Made by a program: the position numbers and the translations under genes. Source: Agelaius tricolor (taxonomy: Eukaryota > Chordata > Aves > Passeriformes > Icteridae). From it: a stretch of 64,000 nucleotides of DNA. Location: positions 103,171,881 through 103,235,880 of the forward strand of contig JALJCS010000001.1 in the NCBI GenBank assembly GCA_023055355.1. The letters run 5' to 3'. Positions 27,130-38,849 of the stretch are shown here, piece after piece; the stretch's first letter is position 1; every line of letters begins with the position of its first letter. The notes beneath the pieces were generated by a model. It saw nothing but the letters and a program-made list of their open reading frames with translations. It ran no database searches and had not been told where the DNA came from.

Positions 27130-29637
27130 ATCTTCTGATGTATTTTATGTGGACTGGGACGAACAACATACCTCTAAAAGAAAATGTGTAACAGGGAAGG
27201 GTGTTGTAGTGGAAAAAGAAAAGACAAAATCACAGATCTGTTCTGCATTGCATTGCCTCCACCAGCCTGCACTGCTGCCCCTATTTGTGGGAACATCATT
27301 ATGCATGGTGACAGCTGCAAAATTGGAAAACGCAACAAGAGTCCAGGATATTTTCCTGCAGATAAGCATCCAGAAGCGTTAGAAAATCCATATTTTTGCT
27401 TCTACCTGGCTTCCATTCATTGCTGCAGGAATGCACATATTCCATAGAGCCTGTGTCAGACCTGTCAGTTTGTGCAAACTTCTCTGTTTTCAGAGAGTGA
27501 CAGTGTACTACATGTGTAATGCATTTGCATGTGCTGACAATTGTGACATGAGACCTATGGATAACCATCTACCAGGATGGATACAAGGCATTCCAGTGCT
27601 CCTAAAGTGCCCCTGGACACCTGTGTTTGAACAACACCTATAAATTTCATCTAAACTTAGCAGAACTATCCATTTCCACCTGGTGTACTGACAAGATGTG
27701 CAATGAGTATCCTACTAGTGATAGAGAAACCTTAAGACAGACACCCAGACTCAGATGCCTTGGTCTCAAACTGAATCTCACCCACAGAGGATTTTCCTTG
27801 ACTAAATGGTGGCATTGCATACCCAGCACACAATACTCACACAGATACAGATTATTTGTGTCATCCTCATTGCTGAATTGTGATGAAAGGTGTTATTAAT
27901 AGAGCTTTCCCTGCTGGCTGCTGGCAGAGCTGTCCTGCACAGCATTTTCTGTTTAGCTGACCACCTAAGGTTTCTGTGCACTCTCCAAATTTGCTGGGTA
28001 ATAGAGTTCTTGGCTGCCCTGTGTGAATCTTTTCTTGGTTGAACACCAGGACATGCATGAACTCAAAGGATCTCACAATGGGTTCCTGGGCACCAGCCAT
28101 GCTAGCTTAATGGCTCAATGTACTATTATGATTTTTTTAAATGCTGTGCAAAAAATTATCAGCTGTGGCAACCTTTAGTAAGAGTCAAATTGCTCTCAAA
28201 AATACTGTTCATATCTTTATAGCATTTTTACAATTATTAAAAGTATTTCCAGAGGCTCAATTTTTCTCCTGTTATTTCACAATCTCTTCTGAGTTTTACC
28301 TTGTGTATTGGGACTGCTTTAAAGCTACCTTTATGCTTCTACTATTCAGATAATATTTTAAAGAAGTCTGGCTTCTAATTATTCTCAAGACATGCCAGAG
28401 CATGATGGCAATCTGGCTAATTCTAAAACTCTATATCTAAAACTGCTTGGGAGAATGCAGCTGACAGAATGATGAAGTCCTATATTAATTACTCATGTCA
28501 TATACTATAAGGGACTTTTCTGGCCATCCTTAATGTAAAAATAAAATGTAATATGGACATAAAAATTTGGAAGCCAAGGAACTACATAAAAAAATTAGGC
28601 TAGAGTGAGATATAAAATGTGAGACAGGAGAGTGTGGATGTTTGAAAGAAGTTGAGTAGTTAGGAATACATCTTCACATATCTTAGAACAAATCAATTCA
28701 TTCTGAGGTGCCCATGCCCCTACTCCAGTATATAAAGTCTTTAAAAAAAGAAAAACCAAACAAAAACCTCAGAAAACATGTGTGCCATAAAAGATACCAT
28801 CCAAAGAAAACTTAAACATTTTAAACAATAATCCTACCCACGCTACTTTTCTTTGCACAAATATAAAGTCTTCTTATATTTTTGCTGCCTATCTGTAAAT
28901 AAGAAGGAAAAAAATCTCCTTTATTTTTGAATTTATAAATTAAGAAATTATCTTTTGTGTGCAGTAGAAGATATACAGGTGAGGAAGGTGAATCTACCAG
29001 AAACAGAAATACAGCTAAAGAATTATGTGTAGAAGAATTTAGAAATATTGGGAAAGTGAAAGAGCAGTGGAATTTTTTTTCTTCTCTTTTGCTAAGTAAA
29101 AAAAGCCCCAAACACCTCTAATTAACTGGAAGAGGGATACAGCACCTAATAGCCAAAATACCCCAAACTTCAAACCAGAAAATAACTTTTCTGTAGCAGT
29201 GAGCAATTCACTTTGCCACTCAGAATTTTCCCATATGTAATTTGTAGAAAAGCATTTATTCACCTCATAGGAGTTGTATAAGGAAAATAAACAAATGTAT
29301 GTGTGTAGCTTGCTTTTGAATAATATTTTGATTTTTAAACAGGATTTGTTAATTATGTTTTATGTATTTTGAAGGCTTTTACTGCCATTGGTGTACACCA
29401 TTGGTTGTGGTGTCAGACATTCTGATCCAAAACCCTCCCACAAGAATATTTAAATGGATTTAAAATAACCAAAGGGGATCAAACATTGTCCTCTGAATGT
29501 AATAATCTCTGCCTAGTAAAATTATGTAAAAGTAATTAAAAAGCTGAATAAAGGGATCCCACATCATGTTTCCCAGTTCATTCTTGCATGTAACATTTCA
29601 TGCAAATCAGCTTATGTTGTTTAACTTAAAAATTGCT

Positions 29638-29705
29638 GGGCCAGATTCTCAGCTGAACTGGAATCAATGGAGTGGAGCTGATTTACACAAGCTGTGGGTC
29701 TGATC
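29638..29705. mobile_element. Ancient palindromic MITE-like remnant
   Basis: The left end reads 'gggccagattctcagctg', and the right end (caagctgtgggtctgatc) is its imperfect reverse complement. The centre reads 'ggaatcaatgg'. This matches the style of a palindromic repeat ('ggccagattctcagctg...caatgg...') common in birds, turtles and crocodilians. I recall the family pattern but not its database name with certainty. It is too short to encode anything. Confidence 0.6.
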
Positions 29706-31145
29706 TATGACATTTGTTTAATTTATTAAAGTTGTTAAAAAAAACCCACAACAACAGAACAACAAAAACCAGGAAAAAAAGGATTTCTTTCTGTATATAT
29801 ATATTTTTTTTTTTTTTGCCTTTAAGTGTAAAATATAGTTGTGCTTCATGGTAAGCAACACTAAACTGATGAGATCCATGCAAGATTACAAGGGAGCAGA
29901 GTCTGAATTTAGCCATGACTATGTAAGGGTGAAGATTGCGCCTACACCCACCACAACCATTTGAGACAATACATGTTCACAGAACCAATTTCTTCTCTGA
30001 TTCCCTTTACATCCAAGGAGTTAAAACTTATTACTGGTGAGGCTCAACACTGCATACCTATGCTCCCACTGTGAGATGGCTCAGTTGTTTTGGCTAGGGA
30101 AAAGGAGAAGTGAATCACTGCTGTGATTGTTCTTCCATTTCACATAAAGCAACCTGGCCCCACACAAGACCTAGCCAGGTTCAGCAGGAGAAGAGCAATA
30201 TAGATAACAATATATCATTATTCCTAACAATAACAATTCCAAAGCATCTATGTGCCTTGGAAGTGCAGCAGCAGTAAATGAATGAGGCATAGTAACATCC
30301 TCAACTTCAACCTGCTCAGGATACATTCATCATGTATCACTAACTAAGAACCAGAAACAGAAATCAGCTGGGAAAAGATAATTTGATCCTAACTTTTCTT
30401 CAGGTTTTGTGGGCTTTCTTGTTTTCAGATTCTGCTGAAATTGAAGGATAAATTTCATAAATATATTGGAGGGAAATAGCAAAACACAGTAAGTTCCTTT
30501 CCTGTTCCTAGAATTTTGATTCTATTTCCAATCTTGCTTTCATAGTTAATGTGTGTTTAATCATCATAATTTAATGGCAAAACCAGGGAAATATTAGGTG
30601 GGTTACAGAGATAGTGGAAAATCACACTTTGCTTTCTGGAAAATGAATACATTAATCATTGGATAGATGTATTTTTACCTCAGTTGACTAACTCATCTCT
30701 GTGATATCATAAATATCAAGAATCACTTTTAATAAATATTTGTCATCCATTCATCCATTACTTTTTCTTCTCTTTTTTTTTCCTGTAATGAAAAGGAATG
30801 GCTTTTTCTACATTAGTCTACGTTGCAGTAGCTAATAGTTCAACACAAGCCCAAAAGTTGGTGTGAGCAAATTTTGTTATGTGAAACATCATGTAAGTAT
30901 TGTTTTTGCTTTGCTTCTGCCTAAAGGTTACATGACAATAACATCTTTATTAACTTGAGGTGAGAAGCTTGTACATTTGTTCATCAAATGGCAGTGAAAT
31001 GCAGGGATGACTTAAAGTTCATTAACTGAAGAACTGAATGTATAAAATTTACTCACAAACTACTGACTGTTTTTGGATCCAATTAAAAGGAATACTTACA
31101 GAATCAGATCCTTCTTGTTCTGGAACCAAAGCCAAATAAATATAT

Positions 31146-31195
31146 ATAAAATGCAGGGATTAATAAAAAATTAATAAAATGCAGGAATTAATAAA
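31146..31195. repeat. Two-copy tandem repeat, period 28
   Basis: ATAAAATGCAGGRATTAATAAA occurs at 31,146 and again at 31,174 with one substitution. Confidence 0.85.
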
Positions 31196-31548
31196 TTCTA
31201 ATCCATGTTTCCTTGAGACAAATTGAAGAAGATTAAATAGGTATCTGTCCAGACCTCATTTGAAAAATATATCTTTGAAGATTCTGGGGCTTCTTGTGTT
31301 GCACTTACTCATATTGAAATTAAGACAAACAGAAAATCTGTTGTTTCAAATTAGTCAACATGTCCACATGATTGCACCACAAAATCTTAGCATTTCTTCA
31401 ATTTACTATAGTGGTAAAACTTTGCTGGAAAGGGAACTTCTCCAGACAAAGAATCAAAGAATCAATACATAGGGGTATGAGCTTTCACATATACCTGTTG
31501 GAATAGAGAACAATTTGCATGTAGAGAGCACATTGAGTGCCGTGGAGT

Positions 31549-31998
31549 TTACAGAGATAAATGAAATGCCTCTGGAATGCATTTGTAAACAAACCTACTT
31601 TTTATGACCTGTATTTCAAGTAGTGGTTTTAATGTAATTAAACTGAGTGCAACCTCATCTCCCTCAAATATAATTTTTATTGTGGTAGAGCATGAACAGG
31701 ACAGATGTAGAACCCATAACCAATCACTTCTGGACTGTGTCTGGACTGGGAGATCCACAAGTTTGTCTGAGTTCATGGTGTAGGTTCTGGCCATGTCCAC
31801 ACCATTCTGTAATCTGTCTTTTGCAGGAAAGAAACCTGGGTATACAACACCTTGGTATGCTCTAAGCAGGTCCTCAGAGACAGTCTGATCCATCAGGAAT
31901 GTTTTCATGATTGTTCCTGTAATGTGGAGATCAATGAAAATCTCAAATCCACCAGATGGGCATAGTTCTAATTGTTCAGATTTCCTATGGAACACCAC
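31549..31998 (-). other. Longest open frame in the window, 149 codons, coding status unclear
   Basis: Minus-strand frame between a TAA just upstream (32,001-31,999) and its own stop. The first codon of the open stretch is GTG, so if real it would be an internal exon or pseudogene rather than a complete gene. The translation has protein-like texture, including LELCPSGGFEIFIDLHITG near the start and VVYPGFFPAKDRLQNGVDMA in the middle. There are four cysteines in the second half of the peptide, but no transmembrane run or catalytic motif I can name. An acceptor-like AG directly precedes the frame (ctacttaag), with a weak pyrimidine tract. A GAG|GTTGCA step within the frame could be a weak donor. 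I do not recognise the family. In 64 kb of AT-rich DNA a chance frame this long is uncommon but possible. Confidence 0.2.
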
Positions 31999-34900
31999 TT
32001 AAGTAGCAGTAACATCTTCATGTCTCTAAGTTCAATTCAGAAATACAGATAACAGTAAAAGCTTTCTCTCAGTTTCATGTTTTCTCTGTATTTAAACTGT
32101 TAGCATAAGGTTTTTATATAGAGAAGAGTGTGTATGTGTTTGTGGGTGTACATCTGTTCTCTATAGGGATGGAGAAAAAAATGCTGCAATATACATTTTT
32201 AGAAACAAAAATAGAGACAAATATTTACTAGTGAAAGAAACAAATAATTTTTATCCAGTTGTAAAAAGTGCTTATGTACGGGCTGTTCTACTCTGGCTCC
32301 GTTAGCTAGATCCATGTTAACAAGCTGAACAGGGCAGAGACTAGTGCAGTGGTGCTCAATCATGCATACAAATTTCTAAAAGGCCTTGTAAAGATTCATC
32401 TTTATGTGTCTGTGGAACCATGTACTCTTCTAATGGTGCTCATCTTTGCTTTAGACAAAAACAGTAGAAAAAATATATTTTGAAGATTCTTTATTGTCTT
32501 GTTTGTTTTCTAAAACATCTTTCCATACAGCCATCACACTTAAAAAATAGTAAATTCCTGTATTCATACCACCTTCTAGAGGTGTCAGATATAAACATTA
32601 CAGATATTTTTGCACCCCAGGTCAAACCGAGAATGAGAATTTTGGATGATCTTGGCTAATATTTGCATACCTGGAAAGCTCTACTGTCAGCGAAAAGAAA
32701 AACACTCAAAACCTAAATTCCACAAACAGCAAACAGCTTACGTTGGGACTCTAAATTAAATACAACACTTGTTCTTTCCATTGACTCCAAAGTCAGTAGG
32801 TAAGCCAAGCTGAAAGATATTTTTCCTGGAAATCTCTCATCATGATGCTTAACTGGAGTACCTCTGGAAGACTAAATGCCTCCTATGACACTTTTTTCTT
32901 CCTGCATAAGGTCTTTTTGAGTTTTGTTTGAACTTATCCTCACAAACAAAGCACCAATATGCACAAGAAATAACAGTACATTTCTGTTTTTATTTTTAGT
33001 AAAGCAAGAATTTTATTCAGTACAGAATAATTTGCATTTAACTAGACATGTTTATAAATATGTAAATGCCACCAACAACTCTCTTCTTATTTTTGATCTA
33101 AGATCTTATTTTTAGGGGAATCATATAGCTCCGATGCCCTAATTTTTTAGAGTACACAATAGTGTTTGCTACTAAAAAATTGGCAACCTAAAAAGAGGTT
33201 GAATGGTTGATACAGCTGTTAAATCATGTCTACAATGTACATTAAAAAGCCAAAAGATATAAAGCAAGAATTTAATTGACCAGTTCTTGGGTAGTGTGTG
33301 ACATTATGTAGCTGTTTTAGCTGGCTTTGTAACATCACACAAATCTATAACTTCATACTTCATGAGTCAGAATCAATAAACCTGCCATTACAGACTCCAA
33401 AATCAATCTTGCCTTACATGCTTCCCCGCCTTTACTTCTTCCTATTTTCCTTCTACTTCCCAGCAAAACAAAACAAACTGCTCTGAGAATTTATAATCTT
33501 TTGAGCTAAGTAAAACAGATGAATTAGGAACATGGATTCTATGGGAAAAATCACTTACCATACTCTTCAGGGTTGAGTGCATTCAAGCTGGTATTCCAAT
33601 GTGGCCATAGCCCCTCGCTCCTCTCCCACTATTTTAGATTATTGTGACTTAAGTTTAACATAATCAGCCTCCATTAGGCAAATGAAGATCTTCAGTTAAA
33701 TTCAGAAGCAAAGCCCTAATTTATCCTTCAATGCCTGCAATTCCTCAATTCTTTCTGAGAATTCGTTTTACAATCCTGATCTCCAATATTGCGATTTATA
33801 TCTTTTCCACCTGACTGTATTTTTTACGTCCCCAGTTGAGGACACCAACACTGTAGGTGCTAAACTTCATCTACTTATGTACTTAACCCCACATTCAGAT
33901 GTCTTAAAGCCTCTACCATGCAAATTTCATGGATGTCCCAGAAATTTCATAAGCTTAGTCGTTGAAAAAGCAATGTAGCACACTCTTGTCATTCTAAAAA
34001 TTTGACTACAGCAGTTGTGACACAAGAATAATTTATATAATGACTCTTTGACCTTTTAATACATGCTTGATCATTTGAAATCCTTATCCTGTCAAGAAGG
34101 AGGAACAAGATCCTTCAGATATCCTACAGAGAAAGTGGATGTTCATGGAATGAATATCCCTGTTTTTTGAAAGTACAAGAAATCACTTACCTTCATTTTT
34201 AAAGTTAGTATTAGTTATCAGAGAAAAACTGAAAGATAATGAATGTGAATATTATTAACATTTGAATGACCAAAATAATTGCACAAGCTGCCCCTACATT
34301 TCTTCTCTAGGAGGTTTGGTTCAGTAAAAAAATATTCTGTAAAAATATATTTATTTTGATGATAAAGTCTTGTCTTGATATTTAAATGTCTGGAGGATTA
34401 ATCTCCAAAGAAGCACATGAATCATATATGAAAAAAATTTCAACAGGTTTAAGTTTGATACAAAAAAATACCTGCTTGAACAGGCTAGGCCAAATCTCAA
34501 AAGCAGAGAAGAAGGGATATGATCTTTGATTTGGTTCATTATTGTTCACCAAGGCAAGTCTGCCAACAGATCTAAGATTTTATCTTGCAAAATGAATATA
34601 TAAATACTATGTTTTGTGCATCATATACTCCTGGCAGTAATTGAACTTCAACAGTCTGAATACTAATCTCTTCTGAGCACAGATTTCCTGTATTTTCCTC
34701 ATTATTTATTAATATTTCCAAATAGCCCAGACACTGCTCAGGATGTGGTTTAATAACCCTGGCTCACACTGTTGAGCTATTAGGGCTCTTGTAGGGAGAG
34801 GCTTTTGGCATGAATTTTGCTGTGTCAACCCACTGGGGCACTTAACAAAGGTTGGTAAATGAGAAGTTTGAGAAGTTAGCAGGTGTCATGCATTTGCTCG

Positions 34901-35350
34901 CAGAGCTGCACTTGTTACAATGAATGTGTAATCTGGCAAAGATGTTGGCTTGAAATGGCAAAGAAGAATGAAAAACAAAGAATGTATAGCACAATTATTT
35001 TTCCTGGTATTTTTTTCATAGGTTCTGGCATTCTGGCACAATTTTTGCCATTTATAGGAAAGGCAGTGCAGTTCCTCCACACAAGATGCCATGTCATCCT
35101 TAATTAGCTTCTCTGATCTTTTGAAAAGGGGATGTGGATTCTTTCCAAAATTAATAACTGTGCATCTGTTAGTATAACAGTGAGGCAGATTTGTGATCAA
35201 TAGACCTACACATGTATCTGAAGAGATCAGTGGCACTGAATGAATCTAATCATGTAATTAGGAAAATTAGGCCATTCTACAAGTCATCTGTGTCTCTTTA
35301 TTTTGACGGTATTTGATTCTGCTATGATATTTCAAATGATCAAAGTATTA

Positions 35351-35445
35351 CCCTTCCTTCCCTTCCCTTCCCTTCCCTTCCCTTCCCTTCCCTTCCCTTC
35401 CCTTCCCTTCCCTTCCCTTCCCTTCCCTTCCCTTCCCTTCCCTTC
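35351..35445. repeat. (CCCTT)n pentamer tract, about 18 copies
   Basis: About 95 bases of almost pure CCCTT repeat, with one shorter unit at the left end (cccttcctt) and an abrupt right end in 'cttctcaac'. One strand is all pyrimidine and the other all purine (GGGAA). The unit is mirror-symmetric. Confidence 0.97.
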
Positions 35446-38400
35446 TCAACAAGAGGAAGAATGACCCTAGTCAAATGAAATTAAAAATCCCTAATTAATT
35501 GCAATAGAACATGGAGGAGAATTTTCACCAACCAGTACTCAGTAGACCAAAAACACATTCTCCTTTAACCTCTTCAGAAGCTGTTCAAATTGTAGAACTT
35601 TTTGGTACAGATCAAGTTTATTCTATTTTTGGTTGTGCTATCAAATACTAGTAATACAAGCACCGAAAGGGACAAAAGAGTGTAAAAGTGTTTCTACATT
35701 TTAACAGCAGCATATGCACCAATACTAACTTTAAAAACTGACCAGAGGGTTTGTTCTCCTATATTTGTTACTATGGTCTCTATGTGGATAAAATTGTCAC
35801 TGAAGTGCATGGCCTGAGAAAGAATTGCAGAGAATTTCACAGCCAACCCACATCATTTAGTATGAATCATTCCTTTCCTGCAGAGGAGAGGAAAGTGCTG
35901 TCAATAAAATGAAGTTTTGACCTAATTCTATAGGAATTAAATACTTGTTTCATTTGGCAAAGAAAATAAAGAAGCTTGTAGATTTCAGCATTTATTCTTC
36001 ACACAAATGTGCAAATCACCAGTTATTATCACCAGACTTCAAAAAATTTAGATTTTTTTCCATTCTGTTAGGATTCTGAAAAATACTCTCCAATCTTATA
36101 TACATGTAGAGAAAGCAATGAACCAATATGGGCAACCAATAGACATTGAGTTTCTGAGACCTTCAATTTTTGGGAAAAAACATTATCACAACCTCCTTTT
36201 GCACAGAGGTAATTATATTTTTCAGTCAATGAATGCAAGATAAACTGCATATGGATATGAATTCTGATGTTCCTTGTGATTTATTTTGGCCATGGAAAAG
36301 GATAAATTTAGTCTTAAATGAATGTGCCATGTCACTAACTGACTTACCTGCTTGCAAAAAACAGTAGTTATTCAAAGGAGGTGAAGAACAGGTCTACCTG
36401 GGGATTCTGAAGTTGTTATTACTAATTAAATAATAGTATTAAGCTTGGGATATTTGTCAAATTAGAAAACACCAGACAAACAACCAAAAGGAAAACGGTC
36501 AATGAGATAACTAAAGCTGAATTATAGGGGAGTTATTTGGTTTATTTTACAGTACTACACAGGAGGCTTCACAGTAAAGTGTAATCTTTATAATCTTTTC
36601 ACAACATGAGAAACCTTTTGTTTTTATGCCAACCCTACTGATACCTTGTGCCTTGATAAAGCCATAACTACTTTCAGTAACAGCAAGCATTTGGCCTCTG
36701 CACATTGGTTTTTTGACCCTTTGTGGTGGCCTGCTTTTAACTTTTAACCATGGTTCTTCAAAGCAGCATATCAGTTCTCCTGATATGCTTGGGGAAGAAT
36801 CTTGTTCGGGGAAGAATCTTGATGAGAGTGAAGTTTCATCACTTTTCCCTGAGGATCTGGCTTCTTTTCGAAAATGTAAACTGTAATGCTTCACACGCTG
36901 TCCCTGGCAGGACCTTTTCTAGGCAAAATGTGAAGATTTGCAATATGAAAACTATTTCCTACCCATTGAGATTGCAGTGGGAAAGACATGAAAATTATTT
37001 CAGTTGTCACAGAAATCATACAGAGAGATGCTCTCTGCCAGTGGTAGATTCAGATTTGTAAGCAGGTGAGCAATTGCTGCTGACTTTTTCCAGTCTGTTC
37101 TGGAACTAAAGGTCAGCATGGGTTTATGTGCTACACAATACAGCTGACACCTACCAAGGCAACTATAGTGCCTTGTTTTTTTTACTTAATACTTATAACT
37201 TGCAATTTCCATCTTTTTTTTTTTTTTACCAAAACAGCATCCCTGAACAATGTTATCAATAGAGGAATGATCTCTCTTTCTGATTCTTATCTGAGAGATG
37301 TTAACTTTTTTGTGCTTCCCCCCACATCATTTTGTCAATGAGCCATTAAAATGACATGCAAGAGCTTGAAGTTAGAAGTGCTCTAAATTATGTATTTTAG
37401 TGCAGCACAGCTGCCTGGGAGATGTGAGCTTGATTTCACATCCAAATCTCATAATCCTGCACATTTAAACAGAAACCCCATGAATAGTAACTGGTAATTA
37501 ATAACCCTCTCCAAATTGTCATCTCCCTCAATCCCTGAGAGTGACACTGCTTCCCCCATCGGCACAATAGAAAATGCAAGGAAATAGCAATAGAAATGTG
37601 GATGCCACTACTGTTTATGCCATGTTCCTTAACAGCAAGTTACTCCTTGAAGTCCAAGAAACAGCTCTGATCATAAAATGAGTTAATATGTCCATCCCCT
37701 CACCTTGTTAGGACCCCCACTGGTTCTGAAGAATGATTACAGAATTTTACATATTTTTCCCCGAGGAAGCAGCTTTTACAGACCATAGATAAGAAGAAGA
37801 GACCAGGTCTTGATCTCATTGATCTGTGAGTCCTTGTGTTACAGTATTGGCACTAGCTCCAATGGCTGTGGTATTCTGCAACCATGCAATTAGGCTATCA
37901 CAGGAGAAACTGCATTCCAGATTCAAAATAGGCCTGGAATAGACCCAATACTTCCTGCCACTCCAGAATGAAAAAAACACAACTGAAAATATGTCAAGGC
38001 CTATCCTGCTTTTCTGAAGACAAAAAAATCCAAAGGAAGCTCAAATTGATATTTCTAGTTCACTACCAAACAATTTGTTACATTGAATTCTTTGTAAATA
38101 AATATATTTGCACATTGAAACCTGATTATTACTTTTGTTTCAAGGAAAAGAAAAACTTTGTTTTCCATAGAGAGATTGTTACATAGATTAGTTTTAAAAA
38201 TATAAATATTTATTCTCGTGAATATAGATCACAAGATGCTGGTTTATGTTATTATCAGGCTCATTCTTACTGCATTGTCCCCTAACATCCAAATTTTGAA
38301 CACATTTCTCTGCTGAACACTTTAAGCCATATACTGCTGGGTTTCCATATGTATACAGCAGTCTGCCATTGAGCAAGGAATTGCAGATTTTGGGATGTAA

Positions 38401-38675
38401 TAAGAGCATAATGAAATTAAAAGAAATACTAAATGAAAAATTAGTCTGTTCAGAACTGCATCATGCCCACTATATTTTATAGTTTTGGGAGAAAAATGGT
38501 GATTTGAGTAAGAAAATATATAATGATATAACATTTTTAAGAATTCTGACTATGAAAAGAGTATGAATAAAATAGATGATACTAAATTTAGCAATAACAC
38601 AAAGATTTTTTGGCAAAAACTGGAGAAAAGAAACCCTTTAGGAATATTTATCACTCCTGTTTTATTTTTCATTAC
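35446..38675. other. AT-rich stretch without a recognisable gene
   Basis: No repeat family recognised, apart from a 17-base-period duplication of 'ggggaagaatcttg' at 36,791-36,821 and a T15 run at 37,213-37,227. The 115-codon minus frame at 36,547-36,894 is within chance expectation and has no known motif. Confidence 0.6.
36791..36821. repeat. Two-copy tandem duplication, period 17
   Basis: 'ggggaagaatcttg' occurs at 36,791 and 36,808, identical in both copies. Confidence 0.85.
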
Positions 38676-38680
38676 AAGGT

Positions 38681-38842
38681 CTCAAAGAGATTTATAAACA
38701 TCAATTAGATCACACTTGTCTCCTCATCTACTTCAAATGAGTAAACTGAAGTTCAGAGAAATTAAAGGGCTTCTCTATTATAAAATAGTAAATCAGTGGA
38801 AGACCTGAAAACAGAATTTGAGGCTTGGATGAGAAGACCATA
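38681..38842 (+). mobile_element. MIR/CORE-SINE-like relic
   Basis: Follows the order of the MIR 3' half: 'aaagagatttataaacat', then 'aaatgagtaaactgaagttcagagaaattaa', then 'gggcttctctattataaaatagtaaatcagtgga', then a 'gaatttgagg' step. The matching MIR landmarks are the TTTACAAACAT step, the ATGAGGAAACTGAGG..CAGAGA block, the CACAGCTAGTAAGTGG step and the ATTTGAACC step. Divergence is high, as expected for a repeat older than birds. It could be another CORE-SINE of the same plan. Confidence 0.55.
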
Positions 38843-38849
38843 TTATGCA

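Larger units (their letters stand above)
20930..29630. other. Long AT-rich stretch without a recognisable gene
   Basis: Short frames only (most under 100 codons) with no known domain. Small tandem repeats at 22,750-22,796 and 27,074-27,129 are listed separately, and a T19 run occurs at 26,527-26,545. Overlapping open frames in several phases at 27,150-27,640 look like chance. I see no CpG island, LTR or LINE in this interval. Confidence 0.65.
29710..35345. other. AT-rich stretch; no confirmed gene
   Basis: Mostly featureless apart from a short tandem repeat (31,146-31,195), one long open frame (31,549-31,998, minus) and two minus-strand donor-like sites at 33,558 and 34,190. No LINE or LTR was recognised. 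Confidence 0.6.

Noticed and set aside
27149..27640. Overlapping open frames on both strands
   Set aside because: Multiple phases open at once with no codon or motif signal; follows a local dip in stop codons.
33835..33915. Words such as 'taggtgctaaac' and 'cagatgtcttaaag' recalling a sauropsid repeat
   Set aside because: Similarity too weak and boundaries absent.
34886..35236. 116-codon minus-strand open frame
   Set aside because: No recognisable domain; chance length.
36340..36410. Consensus minus-strand donor (gcaag|gtaagtcag region) with an upstream acceptor
   Set aside because: All three frames contain stops, so no coding support. GTAAGT is common by chance.
36547..36894. 115-codon minus-strand open frame
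   Set aside because: Length is within chance expectation for AT-rich DNA. There is no known motif, and the start and splice context are unconvincing.
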